Assembly (NCBI RefSeq): GCF_020091585.1
Contig: NZ_CP083582.1
Coordinates: forward strand, 5,838,536 to 5,902,535
Length of the DNA: 64,000 bases
DNA from: Kovacikia minuta CCNUW1
GTDB lineage: Bacteria; Cyanobacteriota; Cyanobacteriia; Leptolyngbyales; Leptolyngbyaceae
Direction of reading: 5' to 3'
In this document: positions 1-8,553 of the stretch, piece after piece
Numbering within the stretch: position 1 is the stretch's first letter
Layout of the letters: each line of letters begins with the position of its first letter
The notes under the pieces: model-generated
Seen by the model: the letters and a program-made list of their open reading frames with translations, nothing else
Database searches by the model: none
What the model was told of the DNA's origin: nothing
Translations under genes and position numbers: made by a program

Positions 1-700
1 GTGGGGCAAACCCCTGGGAATAAATACCGGTTGAGCGGGCAGCCGCAACGCCCCCCTTAGTTGCCTGTTTGACGGCCCCAAAGTCCAGTAAATAAAACCG
101 CCCATTGCGGTGGCGCATGATGTTGGAAGGTTTAATATCACGATGAATAGAACCATTTTCGTGAATAAACCTTAGAACAGGCAAAATCGATTCCAATAGT
201 TCCATCACTTCATCACTGGAAAGCTGGCCTTTCTGCTCCAGTTCCTCCTCCATCGTTTGCCCATCAATATATTCCTGCACCAGATAGAAAAATTTGTCCT
301 GCTTTCCCGGTTGCAGACCAGGCACCGTCATTTCAAAAAAAGCGTAGGAGTCAGGAATCTGAGGGTGGGCATTTCCCAGACTTTCCAACACATCCCCTTC
401 CCGCTCAAACAAGTCCTGGGCAATTTGCAGCTGTGCCGGACTGAGGTTGCCAGAGGGTTGAAACTGTTTGACTACACACTGCCGGAGGCTGCGGGTGTCC
501 CGATCGCGCGCCAGAAACGCTGCCCCAAAGCCTCCTTGCCCCAGCAACTTGAGTGGCAAATAATGCCCACCCACAATCAGTTGCATGCCACAGGCAGTAC
601 AAAATTTTTGCGGCACCGATCGCAGAACTGCGGGATCGTCCAGGTCAGGAAAAGGGTTAACAGGTCTGGGACAGCCCGGACGAGTGCAATAGAGATCCAT
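1..700 (-). CDS. Serine/threonine protein kinase with N-terminal zinc ribbon (3' end outside window)
   Basis: Only the N-terminal 233 residues are inside the window; the frame runs open off the left edge. The protein starts MDLYCTRPGCPRP and has two cysteine pairs (CTRPGC and CTACG) within the first 40 residues, a putative zinc-ribbon knuckle that is common in cyanobacterial Ser/Thr kinases. The kinase domain follows: glycine loop GQGGFG, VAIK-type lysine in CVVKQF, catalytic loop IHRDIKPSN and metal-binding LLDFGAVK. It probably phosphorylates Ser/Thr on unknown targets. The ATG at 700 lies 6 bases beyond the end of rbcR, so the two are probably co-transcribed. Substrate and C-terminal domains cannot be seen. 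Confidence 0.88.
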   Translation of the reverse strand, partial: MDLYCTRPGCPRPVNPFPDLDDPAVLRSVPQKFCTACGMQLIVGGHYLPLKLLGQGGFGAAFLARDRDTRSLRQCVVKQFQPSGNLSPAQLQIAQDLFEREGDVLESLGNAHPQIPDSYAFFEMTVPGLQPGKQDKFFYLVQEYIDGQTMEEELEQKGQLSSDEVMELLESILPVLRFIHENGSIHRDIKPSNIMRHRNGRFYLLDFGAVKQATKGGVAAARSTGIYSQGFAP

Positions 701-706
701 AGAACG

Positions 707-1733
707 CTAATCTATCTCTGGCACAATTAAACGGGTATTGCCCGAAGTGGGCGCAACAGATTTGGGCGGCTCCACATGCCCTGCATCATAACGCTGTTGG
801 ACCTCTGTTGTATAAGACGCAAACTTGGGTAAAATCTCGCGACAAAAAGCTTCCGCTGCCTTAGAACGATAGCGATTCGGGTTAATAATGACCGATAGCA
901 TGCGTTTAACCACCACATCGTCAATTTGTGCCCGGTGCAAAACCCCCATTTGCAGTTCCTTTTCAATTGCCGTTGTGGAAACAAACGCTGCTCCCAATCC
1001 TGCCTGAACCGCATTTTTAATCGCTTCGATCGTATTCAGTTCCATCTCGATCCGCAAGCGTCGGGTTTCAATGCCTCCCCGCGCCAACACCTGATCAATT
1101 ACCTTGCGAATAGTTGACTGAGAATCCAAAGTAATAAATTGAAGCTTATACAAATCATCTTTCTGGACGGTTTCCACCCTGGCAAGCGGATGAAAGACAG
1201 GCAGAATCAATGCTAGTTCATCTTCAGCATAGGGAATAATTTCTAAAGAGTCCTGGAGTTCGGGAGAAACCTCACCTCCAATAATTGCCAGGTCAATTTG
1301 CCCATTTGCAACAGCTCCAGGAGGTGCGGCGGGTTGAATGAACATGCAACTGCACAGCAACATCAGGGTATTGCTGCCGAAACAACCCAATCATCCGGGG
1401 CAACAGATAGGTTCCCGTCGTTTGGCTGGCCCCAATTACCAGCGTGCCACCCTGGAGATTCTGTAAATCTTCGATCGCCCGACAGGTTTCCTGGCACAGC
1501 GTTAGAATCTTTTCTCCATAACTTAAGAGAAGGTGCCCCGCTTCCGTAAGCTGTGCCCGTCTGCCTCCCCGATCAAACAGGGGTACGTCCAACTGACGCT
1601 CCAGGTTCTGCACCTGCAAACTTACCGCTGGCTGCGATACATATAAACTATCAGCAGCGCGTTTAAAGCTCCCCTCGGCAGCGATCGCCTTGAGAATTCG
1701 TAATTGATCCAAAGTAAAAGGAAGGTCAGACAT
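707..1733 (-). pseudogene. rbcR: RbcR, LysR-type regulator of RuBisCO genes, interrupted by a frameshift
   Basis: Two overlapping frames together give a full LysR-type regulator. The first starts [17 protein letters not shown] (ATG at 1733), with the winged HTH in residues 1-60 ([17 protein letters not shown]) and the start of the effector domain up to [11 protein letters not shown]. The second continues [14 protein letters not shown] to the stop at 707. The sequence matches what I recall of cyanobacterial RbcR, which activates rbcLXS and other carbon-fixation genes. The switch needs removal of one base near 1313: the codons read AGC-T-GTT-GCA instead of AGC-GTT-GCA. There is no homopolymer there. 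RbcR is thought to be essential, so an assembly error is more likely than a true pseudogene. The kinase gene starts 6 bases downstream. Confidence 0.85.
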
Positions 1734-1918
1734 AGTGCTAAACCTAAAAAAATGGAAGGAGCTGAAGCGTAACAACCTTGCTGGATAGGGCTAGACTTGA
1801 AGACTAGGATGCCAATGGGGCTAATCATGTTTAAGCGCAAAACCGTAACACAATTATCTACCCGGTTCTCCAGCAAAGCTTTTTGGCATAAGTTGTATTG
1901 AAATGTAAATTAAGAACT

Positions 1919-2848
1919 ATGAAACGGGAGGTTATTCAGGACTTTCTGAATTTACCAGGAATTGCGGGTGTTGCCCTAATGGATGGGCGCTCTCGCCCCT
2001 ATTTTTGTGGAGTCGATCAGACTCTTAACTTTCAGCAAAAAGAAGCACTGGCACAGGGGATTTTACGCGTTGTTGAAACAATCCCTGCGGGTTTTGAGAC
2101 ATTTGAATTTCAATTTACAGGACATCAGGTTCATATCTACAAATTAGAGCGGGGAATTATTCTGCTGGTTCTAACCCGTACTGGTCTGGTTTATGCAGAC
2201 TATCTTCAAACGATTCAAAACCTGAAGGCAGTTCTAAATGAAGACATTACCAATGCGATCGCAACCTTTCGGTTAATGGCAGGGAGCATCACCCTCTCTG
2301 GTGTGAACTACCAAAAGCCTGCCACTGCCATCGGCTCGTCGGGCATCTCCTCCCCTGACAACTCCACCCCGACTGGAAACCATCTGGGACAGAAGCCCAC
2401 CTCCCAACCCCAGGTTCCCTCCCCATCGGGGCAATCCGCCGCTCCTACCTCAGCCCCATTTTCCCCAAACCCCTCCCCCATTCCCACCCCCAGCGTAGCC
2501 TCAGAACCGACCTTAAAAGATTTGCTGGTGACCCTCAACTATTTCAGCAAGTTCACGACCCAGTATCTCGGAACCCCCGTCATCCTGAACTACTGGAAAT
2601 CGACGCGCCCAGCCCACGATTGGTTGGGCAACTTCCAGATCGATCGCTCTGCCCAATTTACCTTCAACGGAGCAGCGCCTTCCGCAGATCAGGCTAAACT
2701 CACCCTGCAAGAAAAAGTATGGGTGCAGGAGTGGGTTAGCGCGTTCATTAAACGCTGCTCCCAGGTGATTCGAGATTTTCCAAACATCGTCGAGCAAAAA
2801 GCCCTCAATGAAACCCAGAAAGCCCTTTTGTTAGGGAACAGGAAATAG
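1919..2848 (+). CDS. Cyanobacterial hypothetical protein, roadblock/LC7-like N-terminus
   Basis: About 309 residues starting at MKREVIQDF; an in-frame ATG 21 bases upstream also exists. Residues 1-130 (LPGIAGVALMDGRSRPYF, then a hydrophobic strand LERGIILLVLTRTGLVYADYL) have the layout of a roadblock/LC7 or profilin-like fold, which in bacteria often partners small GTPases; this is inferred from the pattern only. A Pro/Ser/Thr-rich linker spans roughly residues 145-200. A C-terminal domain of about 100 residues with many Trp/Phe (VILNYWKSTRPAHDW) follows. No catalytic motif is visible. It is divergent from rbcR with about 185 bases between. Confidence 0.75.
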   Translation: MKREVIQDFLNLPGIAGVALMDGRSRPYFCGVDQTLNFQQKEALAQGILRVVETIPAGFETFEFQFTGHQVHIYKLERGIILLVLTRTGLVYADYLQTIQNLKAVLNEDITNAIATFRLMAGSITLSGVNYQKPATAIGSSGISSPDNSTPTGNHLGQKPTSQPQVPSPSGQSAAPTSAPFSPNPSPIPTPSVASEPTLKDLLVTLNYFSKFTTQYLGTPVILNYWKSTRPAHDWLGNFQIDRSAQFTFNGAAPSADQAKLTLQEKVWVQEWVSAFIKRCSQVIRDFPNIVEQKALNETQKALLLGNRK

Positions 2849-3109
2849 GTGTAGGGTGAGCGGCAGACAGTACAGAATTACTCCCACCCTCAACGAAATG
2901 TAAGTTAAAGCTGTAACTTCAGCTATAAAAGGGAAATGCGCGATAGCATCGAAGTCAGACCTAAGGTCTAGACGGCAATCAACCCTGTGAAAGACCATAA
3001 ATGGGTTTAAGCACGTCATAGTAATGATACGTTTTATGAGCTTAAACGCTGCAATCAAGGCACTATTTAAGTTCTAGATTTTTGCTCTGATATTTCTTAC
3101 TGAACTTCT

Positions 3110-3535
3110 ATGGCATCTGAACAGAAAGTTAGACAGTATCTCGCGTATTGGTTTCAGTTAGGGAAGGGAGTTGTCCTTCAAGGAGGAAACGAGGTACTGC
3201 ATCCCAACCCTGTTATTCAAGGTAATCAATACAGTCAGGCATTTGAAGCGTGCTGGCAGCAAGTTCTTTCCCCTGAATCGGGTGATTGTTACCTTGAAGG
3301 AACCACTCAGACGATCGCCGAGCTGCTTACGCCTGGCTGGGAAATTGACGCTTGCAGCCGTTGCTCGATGCCCGTGCCAATTAAAAATTTAGGAGCCGTA
3401 TCGTCCCTCGACTGTCCCTGTATCGATTTGCCGGAGTGGCCCAATATGGAAGTTCCGCAACCTCGATCGCCCGTTGACAGCCAAACCCTTCTAGCTCAAA
3501 TTCGCGATCGGTTAAACAAGGTCAATCGCCAGTAG
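3110..3535 (+). CDS. Conserved-looking hypothetical protein, 141 aa, Cys-rich centre
   Basis: Not recognised beyond resembling cyanobacterial hypothetical proteins. Soluble, 141 residues. It has a Trp-rich N-terminal half (YLAYWFQLGKGV, FEACWQQVL) and a cluster of cysteines around residues 83-105 (CSRCSMPVPIK ... CPC) that could bind a metal. The tail LLAQIRDRLNKVNRQ is probably helical. Codon use is like that of the neighbours and the start is an ATG after an AT-rich 260-bp gap in which I see no gene. Confidence 0.65.
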   Translation: MASEQKVRQYLAYWFQLGKGVVLQGGNEVLHPNPVIQGNQYSQAFEACWQQVLSPESGDCYLEGTTQTIAELLTPGWEIDACSRCSMPVPIKNLGAVSSLDCPCIDLPEWPNMEVPQPRSPVDSQTLLAQIRDRLNKVNRQ

Positions 3536-3645
3536 CCATCCTACCTTTTATAAAAATTTTCAATTGAGTGAAGTACAGGTAAGGAAAATTCAGAAGCCAA
3601 AAATCAGGCGTCAGAACGATAGAAACGCCCTGGCTTCCGACTTCT

Positions 3646-3779
3646 GACACCAATTTAACTGGACTTCTGGGCAAATGCGAACAATCGTAGGGGCGGGTTT
3701 TGTTAAATTGTTGGTTGAGATGAATCGGTACTGCATAAACCCGCCCCTCCAGGCATGCCCTATTCTCAATTTAATACCG
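3646..3779. repeat. GATACC-family palindromic element, copy 1 (degraded ends)
   Basis: A non-coding element of about 134 bp whose arms are imperfect inverted repeats: the left half runs into GTAGGGGCGGGTTT and the right half starts with AAACCCGCCCCT and ends in a CCCTATTCTCAATTTAATACC stretch. The same arrangement occurs at 28917-29057 (about 140 bp) and 45965-46068, and half of it at 7602-7665. Just before it (3590-3645) is another small inverted repeat built of GAAGCC/GGCTTC words. The whole 3536-3826 gap between convergent genes is otherwise empty. Confidence 0.7.
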
Positions 3780-3826
3780 TGATAGATTGCAAATCGTTGA
3801 ATGTAGGTTGTGAAACCCTACACCGT

Positions 3827-4780
3827 CTACACTTTCACTAACTTTGCAGGCTGCCTGCGGGGAATCTCGTAGCTCCAAAAATCGGACGCTAATTCCGTAT
3901 CCGGAAAAATTGCGCGGGCTTCAGACAATAGATCCTTTACTTCTAGAGAATTTCCAGGAGCATAACGGGGGCTGAAATGGGTCAAGATCAATTGCTGCAC
4001 CTGAGCTGTCAGGGCTACTTGCGCTGCCATTGTAGAAGTCGAGTGCAAGCGTTGATACGCCAGCTCTGCATCTTGGTGGGCAAAGGTTGCTTCATGAATT
4101 AGCAGATCCGCATCCTGTGCCAACTCCACCGCTGAATCGCAATAAATGGTGTCGGTGCAGTAAACCAGTTTCCGTCCAATCTGCGTCGGACCGCATAAAT
4201 CCGCCCCATTCACCTGCCTGCCATCGGGTAAGACAATCACCTCACCTCGCTTTAACCTGCCATAGATAGGACCCGACGGAATTCCCAGCGCTTCTGCCCG
4301 TTGTACATCGAAGTGCCCCGGTCGATCCTTTTCAGTAACCCGATAACCAAAAGCTGGAACTCGATGTTTCAGCGGCGCACAACTGACTGCAAATTCTGAA
4401 TCTTCATAAATCACTCCAGGGCGAACGAGGTGAACCTTAACCGGATAGGAAAAGTGGGTCTGAGAATATCGGCGGCATGCCTTGAGATAGTCTTCCAGAT
4501 CAGGAGGACCATAAATGTCAATCCGCTGAGGATTACCCGCTAATCCACAGCTTGCCAGCAAACCCATCAGCCCAAAAATATGATCCCCATGCATATGGGT
4601 GATGAAAATGCGCGTAAGCTGGCTCACCTTTAAATCGCTGCGAAGAATCTGATGTTGAGTTCCCTCACCGCAGTCAAATAGCCAAAACTCTGCTTTCTGA
4701 GGCAACCGTAACGCAACTCCAGAAACATTACGGATTCGCGTTGGCACCCCAGAACTCGTTCCTAAAAAAGTAATCTGCAA
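3827..4780 (-). CDS. rnz: Ribonuclease Z (tRNA 3' processing endonuclease)
   Basis: A 317-residue metallo-beta-lactamase-fold protein, the usual length of short-form RNase Z. It cuts the 3' trailer from tRNA precursors. It begins [14 protein letters not shown], and the zinc motif [11 protein letters not shown] lies at about residue 60-70. Later metal ligands are visible in [19 protein letters not shown] and [10 protein letters not shown]. The start ATG is the obvious one, followed by the typical beta strand. It is divergent from the SpoIID gene. Confidence 0.95.
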   Translation of the reverse strand: MQITFLGTSSGVPTRIRNVSGVALRLPQKAEFWLFDCGEGTQHQILRSDLKVSQLTRIFITHMHGDHIFGLMGLLASCGLAGNPQRIDIYGPPDLEDYLKACRRYSQTHFSYPVKVHLVRPGVIYEDSEFAVSCAPLKHRVPAFGYRVTEKDRPGHFDVQRAEALGIPSGPIYGRLKRGEVIVLPDGRQVNGADLCGPTQIGRKLVYCTDTIYCDSAVELAQDADLLIHEATFAHQDAELAYQRLHSTSTMAAQVALTAQVQQLILTHFSPRYAPGNSLEVKDLLSEARAIFPDTELASDFWSYEIPRRQPAKLVKV

Positions 4781-4890
4781 AACTCGCAGCCCAAGTGTGT
4801 GATGTTTCTGAAACTATACTGACACAGGAGCAGGGAAATGGGGATTGGGCTGGGCAGGTAACGTTCAGAACTCCGCACAGTTTAACAAAC

Positions 4891-4919
4891 TTAACATTTC
4901 CTTGCAGGCGCTATATATA
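4891..4919 (+). promoter_or_regulatory. Candidate sigma70-type promoter for the SpoIID gene
   Basis: TTAACA at 4891-4896 and TATATA at 4914-4919 are separated by 17 bases. This would give a leader of about 190 bases before the ATG at 5117. It is a pattern match only, in an AT-rich divergent intergenic region of 336 bp (4781-5116) that otherwise shows no gene. Confidence 0.35.
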
Positions 4920-5116
4920 AGGTTGAGAGCTGGGCAAGCCATAAAATCATCAATACATCTGGTGGCAATTAAATACGGTCATGCAATTAGTTGTTTTGAT
5001 TGAGCCGAATTGCCCTATATTAGCCTGGGCGACTTACGAGCCAAGCTTATATCCATCTGCTATGAAGCGCTAGAGATGGTTCTGTCATGTGATTGACCTG
5101 TGAGGAGAATTCGGAA

Positions 5117-6313
5117 ATGCCTTTGGAACGCTTCCCTGTTCTGCTGCTGTCCCAGCTCGTGTCGTTGATTCGATCGGGCAGAAGTCATTGGTGGCTGTTC
5201 GTCGTCTTTTGGTTGGCGGCGATCGCTCCCGCCCGGTCTGCCGCCGTAGAGATGCGCGTTGCAATTAAAGAAGGGGTAAGCCAGGTTAAAGTTGGCAGTT
5301 CTACCCCTGCGGTTGTGCGAGATGGGGCCAACCGTCCATTAGGTAACATTGCAGCCATGAACGCCTTTGTTGCCCAATCGGGTTACGGGAGAGTTGGCTT
5401 GAGCCGTTGGCAAGCGGGGCAAATCTGGATCGAACCTAGTGGGGGCGGCTATGTCTTTATCGGTGATCGCTGGTATCGAGGGCGAACCCTGCTCGTATCC
5501 AGTCAAAAAGGCCTCACCGCTATTAACTACGTCGATTTAGAACAATATCTCTACAGCGTGCTGGGGGGGGAAATGAATGGCAACTGGCCCCAGGAAGCAC
5601 TGAAAGCCCAGGCGATCGCGGCTCGTTCCTATGCCCTCTACAAGCGTGAGCGCGCCTCAAACAAAATTTTTGATGTTGGCGATACCCCCACCTGGCAGGT
5701 TTATGATGGCCTCATAGACGAATCCGCTGGCACCCAGGCGGCTGTCGAAGCAACAAAAGGGCAGGTTTTGACCTATAAAGGTCAAATTATTGAAGCGGTG
5801 TTTCATTCCTCCGCTGGCGGTTGTACCGAAAATGTTGAAAATGTTTGGACCCAACCCCTTCCTTACCTCCGTTCGGTTAAAGACTTTGATCAGGGATCTC
5901 CCGTCTACCAGTGGACTAAAACATTCTCACGGAGCGAGCTGAGTAAACGTATTTCTGGGGTAGGCAATATTTTGTCTCTAGAGCCAGAAAAAGTAACAGG
6001 CTGCGGCAGAATCGTGACGATGAAGGTCATTGGCGATCGGGGCAGGCGCATTGTCAGTGGTGCAAGCTTGAGATCAGCATTGGGATTAAAAAGTACACTA
6101 TTCAGAATCGTTCCCCAAACAGCTTCAGCTTCTGGTAAACAAAAATCCCAGGGGGTGGCTGTGGTGTTTCAGGTGAACGGTCAGGGGTTCGGTCATGGAT
6201 TAGGAATGAGCCAATGGGGTGCCCATAATCTGGCTCAACAGGGAGCAAATTATCTCCAAATCCTGCTGCACTACTACAGCAGTACAACCCTGGCAAAGAT
6301 CCAGGTTCAATAA
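5117..6313 (+). CDS. Secreted SpoIID/LytB-domain protein
   Basis: A 398-residue protein. The ATG at 5117 is preferred over an upstream TTG because a GAGGAG ribosome site sits 9 bases before it. A hydrophobic N-terminal segment (WWLFVVFWLAAIAPARSAA) looks like a signal peptide. The SpoIID domain covers roughly residues 120-390 and includes LEQYLYSVLGGEMNGNW, AQAIAARSYALYKR, VFHSSAGGCTENVENVW and the terminal GFGHGLGMSQWGAHNLAQQG. SpoIID of spore formers is a peptidoglycan lytic transglycosylase and LytB an amidase enhancer. Cyanobacteria do not sporulate, so a role in cell-wall remodelling is inferred. A second family member is at 42161-43783. Confidence 0.88.
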   Translation: MPLERFPVLLLSQLVSLIRSGRSHWWLFVVFWLAAIAPARSAAVEMRVAIKEGVSQVKVGSSTPAVVRDGANRPLGNIAAMNAFVAQSGYGRVGLSRWQAGQIWIEPSGGGYVFIGDRWYRGRTLLVSSQKGLTAINYVDLEQYLYSVLGGEMNGNWPQEALKAQAIAARSYALYKRERASNKIFDVGDTPTWQVYDGLIDESAGTQAAVEATKGQVLTYKGQIIEAVFHSSAGGCTENVENVWTQPLPYLRSVKDFDQGSPVYQWTKTFSRSELSKRISGVGNILSLEPEKVTGCGRIVTMKVIGDRGRRIVSGASLRSALGLKSTLFRIVPQTASASGKQKSQGVAVVFQVNGQGFGHGLGMSQWGAHNLAQQGANYLQILLHYYSSTTLAKIQVQ

Positions 6314-6474
6314 ATTGAACGATTACGGGTGCAAAACTTTATACTTTAGACCTTAAACTCTAGACTTTAAGTGGGCATTCAGTTCTGATAGCCCTTACTT
6401 AAATAGTGGTTAAACAGTCCTGAGTTTGCTGTCTAAAGTTTTTAATCTAGACTTAGCAGCTTTCGTTAAAGGTT

Positions 6475-6759
6475 TTGGAAGTGGACACTCAAAGTCGCTT
6501 GGAATCCTTAGAACTAATTGTTCAACAAATTGGAGAAGCCGTTTTGGCAACAACCGAAACGGTAGAACGGTTATCAGAGCGGATTGATGGATTAGCCAAT
6601 CAGGTTCAGCAACAGGGCTATCAAATTTTTGCTTTAGGAGATGCGGTGCAAACTATGACTGAGGTGCATACCGAATCGTTGCAACGGCTTGACCGTGTAG
6701 CAGATGCACTAGAACGCTTGATGCAAGCAATTGAAGATTCAGAAGGCAATGGGCGATAG
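6475..6759 (+). CDS. Small coiled-coil protein, 92-94 aa
   Basis: No ATG is near; the candidates are TTG at 6475 and GTG at 6481 (MDTQSRLESLEL). The protein is strongly heptad-patterned throughout (LESLELIVQQIGEAVLATTETVERLSERIDGLANQ, read in segments) with no membrane segment or cysteine, so it is predicted to be a helical coiled coil. Function unknown. The acidic tail ends EDSEGNGR. Confidence 0.55.
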   Translation: MEVDTQSRLESLELIVQQIGEAVLATTETVERLSERIDGLANQVQQQGYQIFALGDAVQTMTEVHTESLQRLDRVADALERLMQAIEDSEGNGR

Positions 6760-6845
6760 AGAATGAAGAATTAGGGCTTGGGCGTTGGGCAGTGGTCATG
6801 AGTCATTGAAGCTTGACTTCTGACGCTGACTCCCTCAATTAACAG

Positions 6846-6980
6846 GAGTTCGGGATAAGGGAGGGGCAAAACAGATCGGGTGAAAATGCTAAATTCTTAT
6901 CCCTCTGCTTATTTCATATTTGATTTAGAAGAACTGTCTTGCTGCATCGAAAACTTCTGCCGAACTTTCGAGCCGCCCTT
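6846..6980 (+). mobile_element. IS remnant A (degraded 5' end of an IS982-like transposase)
   Basis: This 135-bp stretch is alignable over its whole length with 7437-7578: both begin GAGTTCGG, share GAGGGGCAAAACAGATCGGG, and then encode LEEL-C----FC-TFEPP. Here the ATG is degraded, and the frame reads FDLEELSCCIENFCRTFEPP before a stop. The words LEEL...DFC..FEP resemble the N-terminus of IS982-family transposases as I recall them. Only the first 25 codons survive. Confidence 0.55.
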
Positions 6981-7133
6981 TCTTATGGATCGTTAAAGGC
7001 GGTAATTTAGCAAACCTCTCAGGTTTTAAATCCTTGATTATCAGTGTCAGCCTTAGGGAACGTGTCAAGGAAAGCAAGAATGTATAAATTACTACTATTG
7101 TTTTTTTAAATCCCTTTAGCTGAGGATAACTGT

Positions 7134-7433
7134 ATGCCAACATACAAAGTTCGATTGTTCAATGAAGCGGAAGGAATAGACAAAACGATCGAGGTTTCCG
7201 ACGATACCTATATTCTGGATGCCGCCGAAGAAAACGGATTAGATTTACCCTACTCTTGCCGTGCGGGTGCGTGTTCTTCGTGCAATGGCAAGTTGATTTC
7301 AGGCTCAGTTGATCAGTCTGATCAAAGTTTTTTAGATGAGGATCAAATTGCGGCTGGAAATGTCTTAACTTGCTACGCCTATCCGACTTCTGATTGCACC
7401 ATCCAAACTCACCAGGAGGATGCATTACTCTAA
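7134..7433 (+). CDS. Plant-type [2Fe-2S] ferredoxin
   Basis: 99 residues, the standard length for a photosynthetic-type ferredoxin. The cluster ligands are in CRAGACSSC plus the later cysteine in VLTCYAYP. It carries electrons from photosystem I or another reductase to acceptors. It is about 70% identical by eye to the ferredoxin at 44085-44384, but differs near the cluster (CSSCNGKL instead of CSTCAGKL) and has an extra cysteine in TSDCTIQTH. That suggests a minor or stress ferredoxin rather than the main PetF. The gene sits between two direct copies of an IS remnant, and a GAGGAT ribosome site precedes the ATG. Confidence 0.93.
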   Translation: MPTYKVRLFNEAEGIDKTIEVSDDTYILDAAEENGLDLPYSCRAGACSSCNGKLISGSVDQSDQSFLDEDQIAAGNVLTCYAYPTSDCTIQTHQEDALL

Positions 7434-7436
7434 CGT

Positions 7437-7614
7437 GAGTTCGGCATAAAGGAGGGGCAAAACAGATCGGGTGAAAGTGCTAAATTTTCATCCCTCTGCT
7501 TGCCCCATGTTTAGCCTGGAAGAACTGCTTTGCAGCGTCCAAGACTTCTGCCAAACCTTTGAGCCTCCGTCGTCTCGGTTGAGCGAGATGATGACGATTC
7601 TGATACCAAATTAA
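7437..7614 (+). pseudogene. IS remnant B: truncated IS982-like transposase start
   Basis: The second copy of the sequence at 6846-6980. Here the ATG at 7507 is intact and encodes MFSLEELLCSVQDFCQTFEPP followed by SSRLSEMMTILIPN and a stop at 7612-7614. The LSEMMTILI words fit the next conserved block of such transposases, with about 15 residues missing between. The frame is ended by a GATACC-family element that begins at 7602. It starts 3 bases after the ferredoxin stop codon, so the IS end directly abuts that gene. Confidence 0.55.
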
Positions 7615-7665
7615 ATTGAGAATAGGGCAGATGCCAGTAGGGATGGCCAGACACCTATTCCGTTC
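7602..7665. repeat. GATACC-family element, half copy
   Basis: Begins GATACCAAATTAAATTGAG and continues AATAGGGCAGATGCC, matching one arm of the element at 28917-29057 (in reverse) and 45965-46068. The central GTAGGGGCGGG part has drifted to GTAGGGATGG and the second arm is only vaguely present (TTCTGCCCT). It appears to have inserted into the transposase remnant. Confidence 0.6.
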
Positions 7666-7673
7666 TGCCCTCC

Positions 7674-8096
7674 TTACCAGCGGCGGAACGATCGCCAATA
7701 GGGACGCCCCTTCCAAAACACACCCACTACCATCAAAACGAGTTGGGTATAGCCAAACTGAAGCAAGGAAGTAGGGACAGGTAAAAAACTGGCTACCAGG
7801 AAAACGATCGCCAAACACAACACCAAACCCCATAAACTCCCTGTATTAATGCCCGGTCGATACAAGCGTTCTAAAATAAGAACCGCTAGTGCCCCAATAC
7901 CAATAGATATGGCACAAAAAATCAGGACACCTAAAGGCGATACAAACAATGTGGCAAATAACTGCGCCACAAGTGGAACCTTCAGCATTGCAGACAGCAA
8001 CAGTTCGATGCCCAGAACTACCAGCGCGGTAAAAACAGCTGTCTGAAAAAGGGTTTTCCAGGGCAAAAACTTCAGCCGATTCAGAGGTCTTCTCAT
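7674..8096 (-). CDS. Small integral membrane protein, 140 aa
   Basis: Not recognised. After a basic N-terminus (MRRPLNRLKFLPWK) there are four hydrophobic segments: around residues 17-40 (TAVFTALVVLGIELLLSAML), 45-70, 85-105 (LWGLVLCLAIVFLVASFLP) and 110-128. The C-terminus is basic (KGRPYWRSFRRW), so both ends are predicted to be cytoplasmic. No transport or enzyme motif is visible. It stands alone between repeats. Confidence 0.65.
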   Translation of the reverse strand: MRRPLNRLKFLPWKTLFQTAVFTALVVLGIELLLSAMLKVPLVAQLFATLFVSPLGVLIFCAISIGIGALAVLILERLYRPGINTGSLWGLVLCLAIVFLVASFLPVPTSLLQFGYTQLVLMVVGVFWKGRPYWRSFRRW

Positions 8097-8182
8097 ACTG
8101 TTTTAACTGGGAAATGGGTGGGGAAGTGGGAGGTGGGGGGTATAAGGGAGAAGAGGTTCTCAAAATCCAAGGGTGAGGGAGG

Positions 8183-8288
8183 CTAGAGCATCGGTACAGT
8201 ATTTCGAGAAACCGGGTTTCTGGTGAGGATATTCAACGAAACTTGAGCATCTCACAGAAGAAATCCGGTTTCTGTACCGGCGTTCTAG
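8183..8288. mobile_element. 106-bp MITE-like element, copy 1
   Basis: Bounded by CTAG at both ends. The left end CTAGAGCATCGGTACAG pairs with the inverted right end CTAGAACGCCGGTACAG, and an inner pair of AGAAACCGGGTTTCT words is also inverted. A copy with only two mismatches over 106 bp lies at 37768-37873. It has no coding capacity. The rest of the gap 8097-8553 holds tandem AAGGGTTCAAGG words and pyrimidine-rich low-complexity sequence, with no gene seen. Confidence 0.8.
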
Positions 8289-8553
8289 GGATTTGTCATT
8301 TTTTTGTCAAACCCGCTAAGGGAGTCGAAGGAATCAAGGGTTCAAGGGTTCAAAGCACAATTTTTAAGGCACACCCGGAGGCTAACTTGTAAAGTGCCAT
8401 GATTCTAACCCACGTTGACCTTAACCCCATGTTTTCCTTCTGCCTTTTGCCCTCGTTCGCCTGAGCGCTCACGCCACAGTCAGCCCTCTGCCTTCTCCTA
8501 GCGCCTAACTTCTACCCCCTGAACCTGACACCTATTCCCTCCTGCCCCCTACC

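Noticed and set aside
257-730. Plus-strand open frame of 157 codons at the left edge
   Set aside because: Antisense to the kinase gene at 1-700, whose catalytic motifs are clear.
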